Below, piece by piece: positions 1 through 7,483 of a stretch of 64,000 nucleotides of DNA. The notes below the pieces were generated by a model. That model was not told where the DNA came from, searched no databases, and was given only the letters and a program-made list of their open reading frames with translations. The stretch covers positions 620,001 through 684,000 of the forward strand of contig NZ_MSCJ01000003.1 in the NCBI RefSeq assembly GCF_002954615.1. The letters run 5' to 3'. The DNA comes from Photobacterium angustum (lineage in GTDB: Bacteria; Pseudomonadota; Gammaproteobacteria; Enterobacterales; Vibrionaceae). Numbering within the stretch: the first letter of the stretch is position 1; every line of letters starts with the position of its first letter. Both the position numbers and the translations under genes were made by a program.

Positions 1-1
1 T

Positions 2-397
2 TTTACATGTATGTTTATTCGTGAATTAGATTCTTTTTTTGATCAATATATTCATCATGGTTTTTGGGTAGTACCTGCATTAATTGTCGCTATTTCCGCA
101 ATAGGGTATGCACTAACGGATAGAAAAAATACGCTATTAAATTTAGATATATTTTTGACAAATAATAATTTCTCATCACTTTGTTTAGGGTTAGCGATAT
201 TATTAGTCTTTTCTCGTTTATTTGGGATGGGAAGTTTTTGGCATCAAGTCATGGGTGATGATTATATTAGAATAGTGAAAAATATAGCAGAAGAAGGCAC
301 TGAGCTTTTAGGCTATACAATAATATTTTATGCATCAGTTAATTATCTTATTTCATATTTAAAAAGCCCAACGAATAATAAATATATAAAGTATTGA
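2..397 (+). CDS. C-terminal part of a membrane protein of unknown function (5' end outside window)
   Basis: The frame is open from base 2, so the ATG at 11 is probably internal and the gene begins left of the window. Counting from that ATG, three hydrophobic segments lie near residues 17-35, 55-73 and 98-117, followed by a short basic tail, so this is an inner-membrane protein. Acidic residues between the second and third segments (GDDY, AEEGTE) are the most distinctive feature. I recognise no catalytic motif and assign no function. A hairpin terminator follows about 65 bases downstream, so it is the last gene of its transcript. Confidence 0.7.
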   Translation, partial: FTCMFIRELDSFFDQYIHHGFWVVPALIVAISAIGYALTDRKNTLLNLDIFLTNNNFSSLCLGLAILLVFSRLFGMGSFWHQVMGDDYIRIVKNIAEEGTELLGYTIIFYASVNYLISYLKSPTNNKYIKY

Positions 398-460
398 TAT
401 AGATATTATCAAAATCTAGAATATTTCAATTAATGAGAAATTCTACCTTTCCTAAGAAGA

Positions 461-494
461 ATGGAAAATAATGTTACTTTATTTTCCATTTTTT
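461..494 (+). terminator. Rho-independent terminator
   Basis: Arms ATGGAAAATAA and TTATTTTCCAT enclose a short loop and run into six T residues. It ends the transcript of the membrane protein gene that stops at 397. Confidence 0.75.
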
Positions 495-648
495 ATATTT
501 TCCATCTTGAATTAAAAGAGATTTAATACCTAAAAGTAATAAATTGACCTATTATTGACTTGGAAATGACGTCGTTAAGACATAGGTTTATCTGGTAGAT
601 AGATACTGTCAGGGTCATATTAAAACAGTATTCGTTACAGGGGTTTGT

Positions 649-1437
649 ATGAAAAAAACAATTATCGCGATGACTATCGCAGGTTTATTTTTAGTTGGTT
701 GTGATCAGGCAAAACAAGATACTGCTACAGATAGTACATCTGCTGCCCAACATTCAACCGTTGAAATGAAAGACAAAGTGACGGAACAATCTAGTACGGC
801 GTTAGATGCAACTAAAGATACGGTGTCCGATGCTGCTGATGTAGTCAAAGATCAAACTAATAAAATGGTTGATAAAGCGTCTGAATTAAGTGATACAGCG
901 GTTCAAAAAGCGTCGGAGATGACAGATTCTGTAAAAGAGAAGACTGCTGACGTGGTTGATAAGTCAAAGCAAGCTGTTGATGATTCTGTTGATTCTATGA
1001 AAGAAAAAGCATCTGAATTGAAAACCTCTTTAACAAATTCATCTGCTGATGAAAAGACTTCGGCGGCAGTTGCAGAAATGAATAGTTCAGTATCAGAAGT
1101 AAAAGATACTGTTGCTGATGATTCAAAAGCGTTAATGGATGCAACAAAAGAAAAAGCAACTGAAGCGTCTGATACGATCAATAGCGCTGAAGGTGCCGCT
1201 GATCATTCAATGGATGAGATGAAACATTCAGCGACAGAAATGAAAGATGCTGCAATGGATAAAACAGCAGTAGTAGAAGATAACGTAAAAAATGCTGCAA
1301 ATGATGCAATGAAATCTGTCGATGATTCAGCTGAAGCTGCGCAAGATAAAGCCGCTGAAATGACCAATTCTGCTGTTGATAAAACAGAAAATGCTGCTGG
1401 TGATCTAGAGAAAAAAGCATCCGATTTATTAAATTAA
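649..1437 (+). CDS. Lipoprotein with LEA-like 11-residue repeats
   Basis: A 262-residue protein with a type II signal peptide (MKKTIIAMTIAG, lipobox LVGC, acylated Cys at 18). The mature chain is almost only Ala, Asp, Lys, Ser, Thr, Glu, Met and Val, with no aromatic residues. Between residues 76 and 130 it repeats every 11 residues: KASELSDTAVQ, KASEMTDSVKE, KTADVVDKSKQ, AVDDSVDSMKE and KASELKTSLTN. Hendecad repeats like these occur in LEA group 3 and apolipoprotein-type amphipathic helices, suggesting a long surface helix that binds membrane or protects against desiccation or osmotic stress; that role is inference. Asp follows the lipidated Cys, which in Escherichia coli favours inner-membrane retention. 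It is the first of three tandem lipoprotein genes with near-identical leaders. Confidence 0.85.
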   Translation: MKKTIIAMTIAGLFLVGCDQAKQDTATDSTSAAQHSTVEMKDKVTEQSSTALDATKDTVSDAADVVKDQTNKMVDKASELSDTAVQKASEMTDSVKEKTADVVDKSKQAVDDSVDSMKEKASELKTSLTNSSADEKTSAAVAEMNSSVSEVKDTVADDSKALMDATKEKATEASDTINSAEGAADHSMDEMKHSATEMKDAAMDKTAVVEDNVKNAANDAMKSVDDSAEAAQDKAAEMTNSAVDKTENAAGDLEKKASDLLN

Positions 1438-1463
1438 GCGCCCTAAAATTTCGAATTTTATAG

Positions 1464-1507
1464 CAAGATACCGTGAAACTCTTAGTTGTGAGTTTCAAGG
1501 TATCTTG
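1464..1507 (+). terminator. Long hairpin between two lipoprotein genes (terminator or attenuator)
   Basis: Two 18-base arms (1464-1481 and 1490-1507) pair at 17 of 18 positions around an 8-base loop. The following tract is only TTTCTTC, so termination may be partial. It ends about 7 bases before the AAGGAG ribosome binding site of the next lipoprotein gene, so it may tune read-through or protect the mRNA end. Confidence 0.65.
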
Positions 1508-1527
1508 TTTCTTCAAAGGAGATTAAG

Positions 1528-1866
1528 ATGAAAAAAACACTATTAGTTGCTGCAATTCTTGGTTTAGCACTTGTTGGCTGTGACCAAAGCACAGATAAAT
1601 CCGCGACAGATATGCAAAACAAGGCATCAGATACCGCTGCACAAGTGATTGATTCAACCAAAGAAGCTGCGACTGATGCTGTTGATTCAACCAAAGCAGT
1701 TGCCAATGATGCTGTTGATGCCACAAAGCAAGCGGCTGACGATACAGCAAAAGCGGCGAATGATGTTGCAGATAAAGCAGTTGATGCCACAAAAGAGATG
1801 GCAGATGATGCAGGCAAAGCTGCGGACAATATGAAAGACGCAGTTAAGGATGCAACTGCTGAGTAA
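1528..1866 (+). CDS. Short lipoprotein built of regular 11-residue repeats
   Basis: A 112-residue lipoprotein with signal MKKTLLVAAILGLALVGC and Asp after the acylated Cys. From residue 42 to 107 the chain is six consecutive 11-residue units (DSTKEAATDAV, DSTKAVANDAV, DATKQAADDTA, KAANDVADKAV, DATKEMADDAG, KAADNMKDAVK), a very regular amphipathic hendecad helix. It looks like a shorter paralogue of the protein at 649-1437. The start is fixed by AAAGGAG seven bases upstream. A helical, LEA-like envelope stress protein is the best guess; partners are not visible. Confidence 0.85.
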   Translation: MKKTLLVAAILGLALVGCDQSTDKSATDMQNKASDTAAQVIDSTKEAATDAVDSTKAVANDAVDATKQAADDTAKAANDVADKAVDATKEMADDAGKAADNMKDAVKDATAE

Positions 1867-1948
1867 TTGATAACATAGTCTATTATGGTGTTCTGTTTTA
1901 TGACGTGTACATATCCATAATATCTTGTGTTATTTCAAGGAGATTAAA

Positions 1949-2413
1949 ATGAAAAAAACGCTTTTAGCTACAGCCCTTCTTGGTTTAGTGCTTGTGGGTT
2001 GTGATCAAGCTGCAGATAAAACGTCATCAACGGCATCTGCTGCGAATGATCAAGTTACAGAATTATCACAGGCGGCTGATAATGCGAAGAACTCACTTGA
2101 TTGGATGGGTGAGTATACAGGTATTGAGCCTTGTGCTGATTGTTCTGGGATTGAAACAAGCTTAACGCTAAAAGACGATGGAACTTACATTTTAGATCAA
2201 ACTTATCAAGATAAAGAAACCAAACCTTTAACCACAGAAGGTAAGTTTGATTGGAATGATAAAGGCGACACTATCACCTTGAATTTAGGTGGTGGCCAAA
2301 CAGCTCAGTATTTCGTGGGTGAACAACGTATCTTCCATTTAGATAAAGATGGTAAACGTGTCCAAGGTGATCTTGCTGATGCGTATACGTTAAAAAAACA
2401 AGATCATAAATAA
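1949..2413 (+). CDS. NlpE-like envelope lipoprotein (copper resistance NlpE N-terminal domain)
   Basis: The ATG at 1949 is preceded by CAAGGAGAT and opens a lipoprotein signal (MKKTLLATALLGLVLVGC) nearly identical to the two upstream genes; earlier in-frame codons lack a ribosome binding site. After a short linker, residues about 45-150 match the NlpE N-terminal barrel: GIEPCADCSGIETSLTL with its CxxC pair, then DGTYILDQTY. In Escherichia coli NlpE activates the Cpx response to surface contact, copper and lipoprotein traffic faults. This copy lacks the C-terminal OB-like domain of full-length NlpE (154 residues here). A Cpx link is inferred. Confidence 0.8.
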   Translation: MKKTLLATALLGLVLVGCDQAADKTSSTASAANDQVTELSQAADNAKNSLDWMGEYTGIEPCADCSGIETSLTLKDDGTYILDQTYQDKETKPLTTEGKFDWNDKGDTITLNLGGGQTAQYFVGEQRIFHLDKDGKRVQGDLADAYTLKKQDHK

Positions 2414-2450
2414 CACATTATGTTCGGAATACTATGCTGTTAGCATATCT

Positions 2451-2476
2451 ATTAAGCCCTGATCACAGGGCTTAAT
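2451..2476. terminator. Bidirectional hairpin terminator
   Basis: A perfect 11-bp stem (ATTAAGCCCTG and its complement) around an ATCA loop lies between the converging NlpE-like gene and the LysR gene. Confidence 0.7.
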
Positions 2477-2515
2477 TATATCTAGCATCTGGAGAAGCGA
2501 TAAAGATTACTCGCG

Positions 2516-3421
2516 TTACTGAGATCGTTGGATTTCATCATCTACCCAGCGTAATAGTTGCTTAATAGCACGTGAAAGCACTTGGTTTTGACGCACAATA
2601 TAGCCCAAACTGGTTGTCGGAAAATCAGGTAGTGGTGTTATTTGTGTTTGTAAGTGTGGTTTTGAATGTAAAGAAAAACTCGGTACTATCGCGACACCAA
2701 ATCCTGCTTCTGCCCAATCAATCTGCGCATCCACGCTGCCTACTTCCATCACATGGTATTTCTTTAAATTTAATAAAGGCAATGCCATATCAATTAATTC
2801 ACGGGTTCGGGTATCGTGGCCTAGCAAAATCAAGGTGGGTTCTTCTGCGGCGAGAGGTTCGACTGGAATGATTTGCGAAGGGTTAGCCGACACTGTTTGC
2901 CAGCGTGATAAGCCATTACCTAATGCGCACCACTTCACTTGTCGTAATTCAGTAAAATGCAGTGGTTGACTCTCTTTCTGTGCAATAACGAACCCCAGAT
3001 CTGCTTTCGCGCTTTTGACTAACTCGGTTGCTTGAGATGAAGTGGTATTAAAAAGAGACAGATCAATCCCCGGATATTCTTTCTTGAAAGACTGAAAAGG
3101 GCTAATTAATAACAAACGAGAAATAATATCACTGGCTGCTATGGTTAAAGTACCGCGATTAAGCTCGTTGATAGCGTTCAGATCGGCCTGACAAATTTGC
3201 AGTTCCATTAAAGTATTTTCTGCACTTTGTAACAGACGTTCACCGGCTTGAGTTAAACGAAAAGGGTTACGCTCAATTAACTTAACTCGCGTGGTTTGTT
3301 CTAATTGCTTGAGATGAAGGCTTACATTAGGTTGCGTCATATGTAGCGCAGCTGCAGTTTTACCAAAGTGCTGGTGCTTTGCCAAAGCGACAAAGGTATT
3401 GAGCCAGTGGATATCAATCAT
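2516..3421 (-). CDS. LysR-family transcriptional regulator
   Basis: A 301-residue LysR protein. Residues 1-62 form the winged helix-turn-helix (FGKTAAALHMTQPNVSLHLK is the recognition region), followed by a substrate-binding domain with the usual late motif, here WAEAGFGVAIVPSFSL. It is divergent from the PurA paralogue at 3601, with 179 bases between the two starts. LysR regulators commonly act on the divergent gene, so it is the likely activator of that gene, with an unknown co-inducer. An inverted pair GATAAGA and TCTTATC at about 3483-3518 is a candidate operator. Confidence 0.9.
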   Translation of the reverse strand: MIDIHWLNTFVALAKHQHFGKTAAALHMTQPNVSLHLKQLEQTTRVKLIERNPFRLTQAGERLLQSAENTLMELQICQADLNAINELNRGTLTIAASDIISRLLLISPFQSFKKEYPGIDLSLFNTTSSQATELVKSAKADLGFVIAQKESQPLHFTELRQVKWCALGNGLSRWQTVSANPSQIIPVEPLAAEEPTLILLGHDTRTRELIDMALPLLNLKKYHVMEVGSVDAQIDWAEAGFGVAIVPSFSLHSKPHLQTQITPLPDFPTTSLGYIVRQNQVLSRAIKQLLRWVDDEIQRSQ

Positions 3422-3482
3422 ATTCGCAATGATTTCCTAAGCAGTAGATGATACTAATCATCATACATAACATATTGAGTAG

Positions 3483-3518
3483 ATAAGATTAACCATACTC
3501 CAGATATGATATTCTTAT
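3483..3518. promoter_or_regulatory. Candidate operator between LysR and purA paralogue
   Basis: Inverted 7-base arms GATAAGA and TCTTATC separated by 22 bases lie mid-way between the divergent starts. The placement fits a LysR site, but the identity is inference. Confidence 0.35.
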
Positions 3519-3600
3519 CAAGTTAATAACGATTATTAATTATTCTTATTAGTTGGATGAGCATAGGATAGTTGTCATTGCTTTTGAGGAGATTCAAATT

Positions 3601-4857
3601 ATGTCGTCTATTGTTGTTGTTGGTGCTAACTGGGGTGATGAAGGTAAAGGTCGTATTGTTGATTATTTAGCAGACCAAGCTTCAGCAAGTATCCGTTTCC
3701 AAGGTGGTAATAACGCAGGTCACACTGTTGTTAACGATTTTGGTACGTTCAAATTGCACCAATTACCTAGCGGCGTATTTAACCCTGATTGTATTGCTGT
3801 GTTAGGCCCTGGCATGGTGATCAGCCCTGAAAAACTGTCTTTAGAAATCGAAGAAGTGGCAACATCAGGTGTTGAAGTTAAACTTTGCATCTCAGATCGT
3901 GCAACATTATGTCTACCTCTTCATGCACTGGAAGATACCTTAGAAGAACAACGTCTAGGCGATGGTGCTTACGGTTCAACACGTCAAGGTATCGCACCTG
4001 CATACGGCGACCGTGTAATGAAAAAAGGTATCCTTGTTGGTTGGTTAAAACAACCTGCAGTGTTACGTGAGCGTATTCAATTTATGATGGATTGGAAACT
4101 TCCTCAACTTAAAGCGCTATACCCATCATTTGAATTCACGCAAACAGCTGAAGAAATGACAGAGTGGCTATTAGAGGTTTCTCAACCTTGGCGTGACAGC
4201 ATTTGTAACGTAACAGAGCCACTTAAAGCACTACAAAAAGAAGATAAAACGTTGTTGTTTGAAGCACAACTAGGTGCGGGTCGTGACTTAGTTTACGGTG
4301 AATACCCATGGACAACATCTTCTAACGTAACTGCAGCTTACGCTGGTATCGGTAGTGGTTTACCTGCTCTTCATCCTGAGCGTGTTATTGCAGTAGCAAA
4401 AGCATTCAGCTCTTCAGTAGGTACAGGTACATTGATCACTGCAATGGAAGATCAAGATCAATTCCGTGAAGATGCAAAAGAATTCGGTGCAACAACCGGT
4501 CGCCCACGTGATATGGGTTACTTCGATGCAGTAGCGACTCGTAATGGCGTTGAACTACAAGCAGCAACTGAAATTGCACTAACTAAGATCGACTGCCTAA
4601 CGGGTATGAAAGATCTAAAAATCTGTGTGGCTTACAACGGTGAGCATACTGAAAACCCAATTTGGCCTCAAACTGCATCACTAACGGCTGTATATGAGCA
4701 AATGACTGGTTGGGAAGAAGACATTACTGGTTGTCGTACATTTGAATCGCTACCAAAAGGTGCACAAGAGTACGTACTTCGCATTGAAGAGCTAATGGGT
4801 GTGCCAGTTAAAATGGTTTCTGTTGGTCCTGAGCGTGATCAAATGATCCTTCGCTAA
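3601..4857 (+). CDS. Adenylosuccinate synthetase paralogue
   Basis: A 418-residue PurA-family enzyme; PurA joins IMP and aspartate using GTP. The ATG at 3601 (after GAGGAG) opens SSIVVVGANWGDEGKGRIVD, matching the N-terminal GTP loop; the catalytic Asp13, Gln34 and His41 fall at their usual numbers. The aspartate loop is GATTGRPRDMG, keeping two arginines. Other parts differ from housekeeping PurA: GTTGRGIGP is replaced by GSTRQGIAP, and the conserved EGAQGTLLD segment reads EAQLGAGRDLV. The chain is also shorter than the roughly 430 residues usual for PurA. With its own divergent LysR gene and no purine genes near, it is probably a paralogue for a special substrate or condition rather than the main purA. 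Confidence 0.85.
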   Translation: MSSIVVVGANWGDEGKGRIVDYLADQASASIRFQGGNNAGHTVVNDFGTFKLHQLPSGVFNPDCIAVLGPGMVISPEKLSLEIEEVATSGVEVKLCISDRATLCLPLHALEDTLEEQRLGDGAYGSTRQGIAPAYGDRVMKKGILVGWLKQPAVLRERIQFMMDWKLPQLKALYPSFEFTQTAEEMTEWLLEVSQPWRDSICNVTEPLKALQKEDKTLLFEAQLGAGRDLVYGEYPWTTSSNVTAAYAGIGSGLPALHPERVIAVAKAFSSSVGTGTLITAMEDQDQFREDAKEFGATTGRPRDMGYFDAVATRNGVELQAATEIALTKIDCLTGMKDLKICVAYNGEHTENPIWPQTASLTAVYEQMTGWEEDITGCRTFESLPKGAQEYVLRIEELMGVPVKMVSVGPERDQMILR

Positions 4858-4880
4858 TATACTTTAAAAGTAAAAATAAA

Positions 4881-4917
4881 AACAGCGGGCGTGTTAATCA
4901 TTAACACGCCCGCTGTT
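4881..4917. terminator. Strong bidirectional terminator
   Basis: A perfect 17-bp stem with a TCA loop (AACAGCGGGCGTGTTAA and its complement) lies between convergent genes. On the minus strand it runs into a T-rich tract; on the plus strand TTGTTATTTT follows. Confidence 0.85.
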
Positions 4918-4929
4918 GTATTTGTTATT

Positions 4930-6417
4930 TTAAGCCGTAGCTGTTGCAGTTACTTTTTCTGTTGTATCTTTTGCATAAATAATACGCGTTAATTTAGGCG
5001 CAATAAGTAATGTGATCAATGCTATTGCGGCGGTACCAAAACCAATTTCATTAAACACTTTGCTGTAAATGATGAGTGTTTGGTGTGGGTTATCAATATT
5101 ACTCGGTACTGCTGTTAATGATGCTACCCAGCCACCGATAACAGCCGCTGTTGCTGAGGTTAAGAACCACATACCCATAGCAAAGCCCATCATACGTTGT
5201 GGTACAAGCTGTGCCACCATAGCTAAACCAAGACCTGATACCAGCAATTCACCAAGAGACTGGAATAGGTAAGAGGCGACTAACCAACCAGAATTAATAA
5301 TACTTTGGCTATTGGCAAACTTAGCACCTATTGGAAGAATTAAGAAAGCAAAGCTACATAGCACCATACCGAATGCAAATTTGAAAGGCATTGAAAAGCG
5401 TTCGCCTAACTTGTTGTAAAGAATAGCAAGGAGTGGGCTTGCAAGCATGATCCACATTGGGTTAAGTGCTTGGAATTGCTCAGGAGCAACGGATATTCCG
5501 AATATGCTATGTTCAACATTATGAATGGCAAAGAAGTTCAATGATGTCGGCATCTGGAAGTAAAGTACGAAGAACACAACACCCTGAAGCATAAGTACAA
5601 AAGCGACGAGCATTTTTGCTCGTTCATTGCCTGATGTTGAAAAAGCTTCTTTAAAATACAACGAAACAATAGCAATACCTGCAACGACTAGAATTGCATG
5701 TGCGTAAAACAGATGCTGTAGCAAGAATGAACTCACAAAGCTTAAGGCAAGCGTACCAATAACAACACATAAAAGGTAAAAGCTATTAATAGGCTTCATA
5801 TCTGCTGGAGAACCAACATCCTGAACGGTTTTTTTACTTACGATAAAGTTTGCAACGGTAATGATTAAACCGATAGCACTCACTGAAAACGCAAAATCAT
5901 AACCGAATTTGTCAGCAATCCATGGTGTTAAAAGCATTGAGAAGAACGAACCTAAGTTCACTGCCATGTAATACATGGTGAAAGCACCATCTAAGCGAGG
6001 GTCATTTTCACCGTATACTTTCGCCAGTAAACTTGAAGGGTTGGCCTTAAATAAGCCATTACCCATAGCAATGAACCCCATCGCGATATAAATCATAGAT
6101 GGACTACCGTTACCATGACTCGCTGAAACACCAAGTAATACATAACCTATCGTAAGGACGATTGCACCAAGTGTAATTGTACGTTTGGTCCCTAAAACTT
6201 TATCACCAACCCAACCGCCAAGTGCTACTGAACCATATATCAATGCCGTAAAAGCACCAAATAATGTAAATGAAGCAGACTCTGGCATATTAAGAATTTT
6301 GACCATATAAACAGTCAAAATTGCATTCATTCCGTAAAAGCCAAAGCGCTCCCAAAATTCGATGGAAAATATCAAATAGAAGGGTTTCGGTTGTTTAAAT
6401 ATATTAACGTCAGACAT
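4930..6417 (-). CDS. POT/PTR2-family proton-coupled di- and tripeptide transporter, copy 1
   Basis: A 495-residue inner-membrane transporter of the proton-dependent oligopeptide transporter family (DtpA/TppB type), with about 14 hydrophobic helices. The first helix carries the signature EFWERFGFYGM, and the PTR2 signature region is around residues 70-100 (GGWVGDKVLGTKRTITLGA). It is highly similar throughout to the gene at 7484-8962, so the two are tandem duplicates. It imports small peptides with protons. A 519-base gene-free region precedes it and is partly shared with the other copy. Confidence 0.9.
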   Translation of the reverse strand: MSDVNIFKQPKPFYLIFSIEFWERFGFYGMNAILTVYMVKILNMPESASFTLFGAFTALIYGSVALGGWVGDKVLGTKRTITLGAIVLTIGYVLLGVSASHGNGSPSMIYIAMGFIAMGNGLFKANPSSLLAKVYGENDPRLDGAFTMYYMAVNLGSFFSMLLTPWIADKFGYDFAFSVSAIGLIITVANFIVSKKTVQDVGSPADMKPINSFYLLCVVIGTLALSFVSSFLLQHLFYAHAILVVAGIAIVSLYFKEAFSTSGNERAKMLVAFVLMLQGVVFFVLYFQMPTSLNFFAIHNVEHSIFGISVAPEQFQALNPMWIMLASPLLAILYNKLGERFSMPFKFAFGMVLCSFAFLILPIGAKFANSQSIINSGWLVASYLFQSLGELLVSGLGLAMVAQLVPQRMMGFAMGMWFLTSATAAVIGGWVASLTAVPSNIDNPHQTLIIYSKVFNEIGFGTAAIALITLLIAPKLTRIIYAKDTTEKVTATATA

Positions 6418-6936
6418 TACATTCCCTTAGTTTCGCATTGTTATTTTATTGTTTATTTATTGTGATAAGGTTGCATTCTTAACGAAACTACTATTTTGAA
6501 TAGTTATCATCAATTAGGTAAATATAAGTTATTATTTTTGGCTAGTTGCAGTAAATGGCTGGTTGTTTTTGTTTGTATTATAAAAACAATAGGTTATCTT
6601 TTTATTGGCGGGTTTTTTATTGTTGAAATACAATTAAGTAAAAAGTTATAAATATCGATTGACTGAAAAATATCAATTTCACAAAATTTAATCGATTGCT
6701 TATTAATTAAAAATTCAACAAAAATGAATAAATATAAAACCTTGTTTTATATTTGGAGCGAGAGGAAAAGAAGGATAAGTGATAGGTTAAGTTTAGGTTA
6801 ATTATTGGTTAAAATAATGACGGCTGATTTATTCATTAATTATTGCGTTTAGCTAATATAAAGGTGCTTGTTTATTTCAACAAAGTTTGAATGGTGACTA
6901 GTAAGTGTACAAAAATAGATTCTTCTCATTGAAGAC
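6418..6936. other. Long AT-rich upstream region shared with the second POT gene
   Basis: No gene seen. Several blocks match the region upstream of the 8962 copy in the same order: CTAGTTGCAGTAAATGGCT near 6541 against CTAGTTGCTATTAATTGCT near 9100, CGATTGCTTATTAATTA near 6693 against TGATTGCTTACTAATTA near 9284, and a hairpin-like AATATAAAACCTTGTTTTATATT near 6728 against AATATAAAACACTGACTTATATT near 9322. Conservation so far from the start codon suggests regulatory sites. Confidence 0.6.
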
Positions 6937-7230
6937 CTAAAAGGTAACACCTGCTTTCATCACTATGCCTACCATCATAGCAAAGTAAGCGAGGAATCCT
7001 AAAAAATTACCAACCCAAATTGTCGGGTTTTTATGGTAGAGACCATAAATAAACCAGAGCAAAGAAATAAGCGCATACATAGACCAAGTGGTTAGCGATA
7101 AACCATGGGCATGATTGGGGTGGGATATAAATAGTTTGTATAATTGAGGCATTGTTGCGATTGGGCTTACTAACCCCATAAACAACATGAGCGGTTCAAG
7201 TTTCTTCCCTAGACTCTCCAATAACGACAT
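6937..7230 (-). CDS. SemiSWEET-type small sugar transporter (PQ-loop/MtN3 family)
   Basis: A 97-residue protein with three transmembrane helices (about 14-32, 45-64, 70-92), the size and topology of bacterial SemiSWEETs. The PQ motif is present in helix 1 (ATMPQLYKLF), and the helix 2 region has the family's TWSMYALISLLWFIYG pattern. SemiSWEETs work as homodimers for facilitated sugar diffusion. It sits on the same strand between the two POT transporter copies, and is not part of the duplicated unit, since no second SemiSWEET follows. The substrate cannot be read from sequence. Confidence 0.8.
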   Translation of the reverse strand: MSLLESLGKKLEPLMLFMGLVSPIATMPQLYKLFISHPNHAHGLSLTTWSMYALISLLWFIYGLYHKNPTIWVGNFLGFLAYFAMMVGIVMKAGVTF

Positions 7231-7391
7231 ATGAATTCAACTCCAAAGCAACAAATATTTTGATGAATAACATATCTAAAAGTTTAGTTTTATTATTATC
7301 TAAATGTTAAAAATCTAGGGTCAATATGATTGAAATTTTTAGTCTGGAGTATTTAGTTCTCGTTTAAATATTGGAGCAGCATATAAAAATA

Positions 7392-7460
7392 TACCCAAGT
7401 AATCTCAAGAAACAGGGTTTATCGTGTTATCAAAACCTGTAGCTTGAAGCTGCTTGGGTA
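7392..7460. repeat. Imperfect palindromic repeat element of about 69 bp
   Basis: Outer arms begin TACCCAAG (7392) and end CTTGGGTA (7460); inner arms ACAGGGTTT and AAAACCTGT also pair, giving one long interrupted hairpin. It lacks a T tract, so it is more like a dispersed intergenic palindrome than a plain terminator. It is located after the stop of the second POT gene (minus strand). I found no second copy in this window. Confidence 0.6.
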
Positions 7461-7483
7461 CATTGAGTGTTCTTTAGAAACGA

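Noticed and set aside
903..1181. Long minus-strand frame inside the repeat lipoprotein gene
   Set aside because: It is a mirror of the repetitive Ala/Ser/Asp coding sequence, with no ribosome binding site and low-complexity product.
1482..1829. Minus-strand frame opposite the second lipoprotein gene
   Set aside because: Same cause: an antisense image of the 11-residue repeats.
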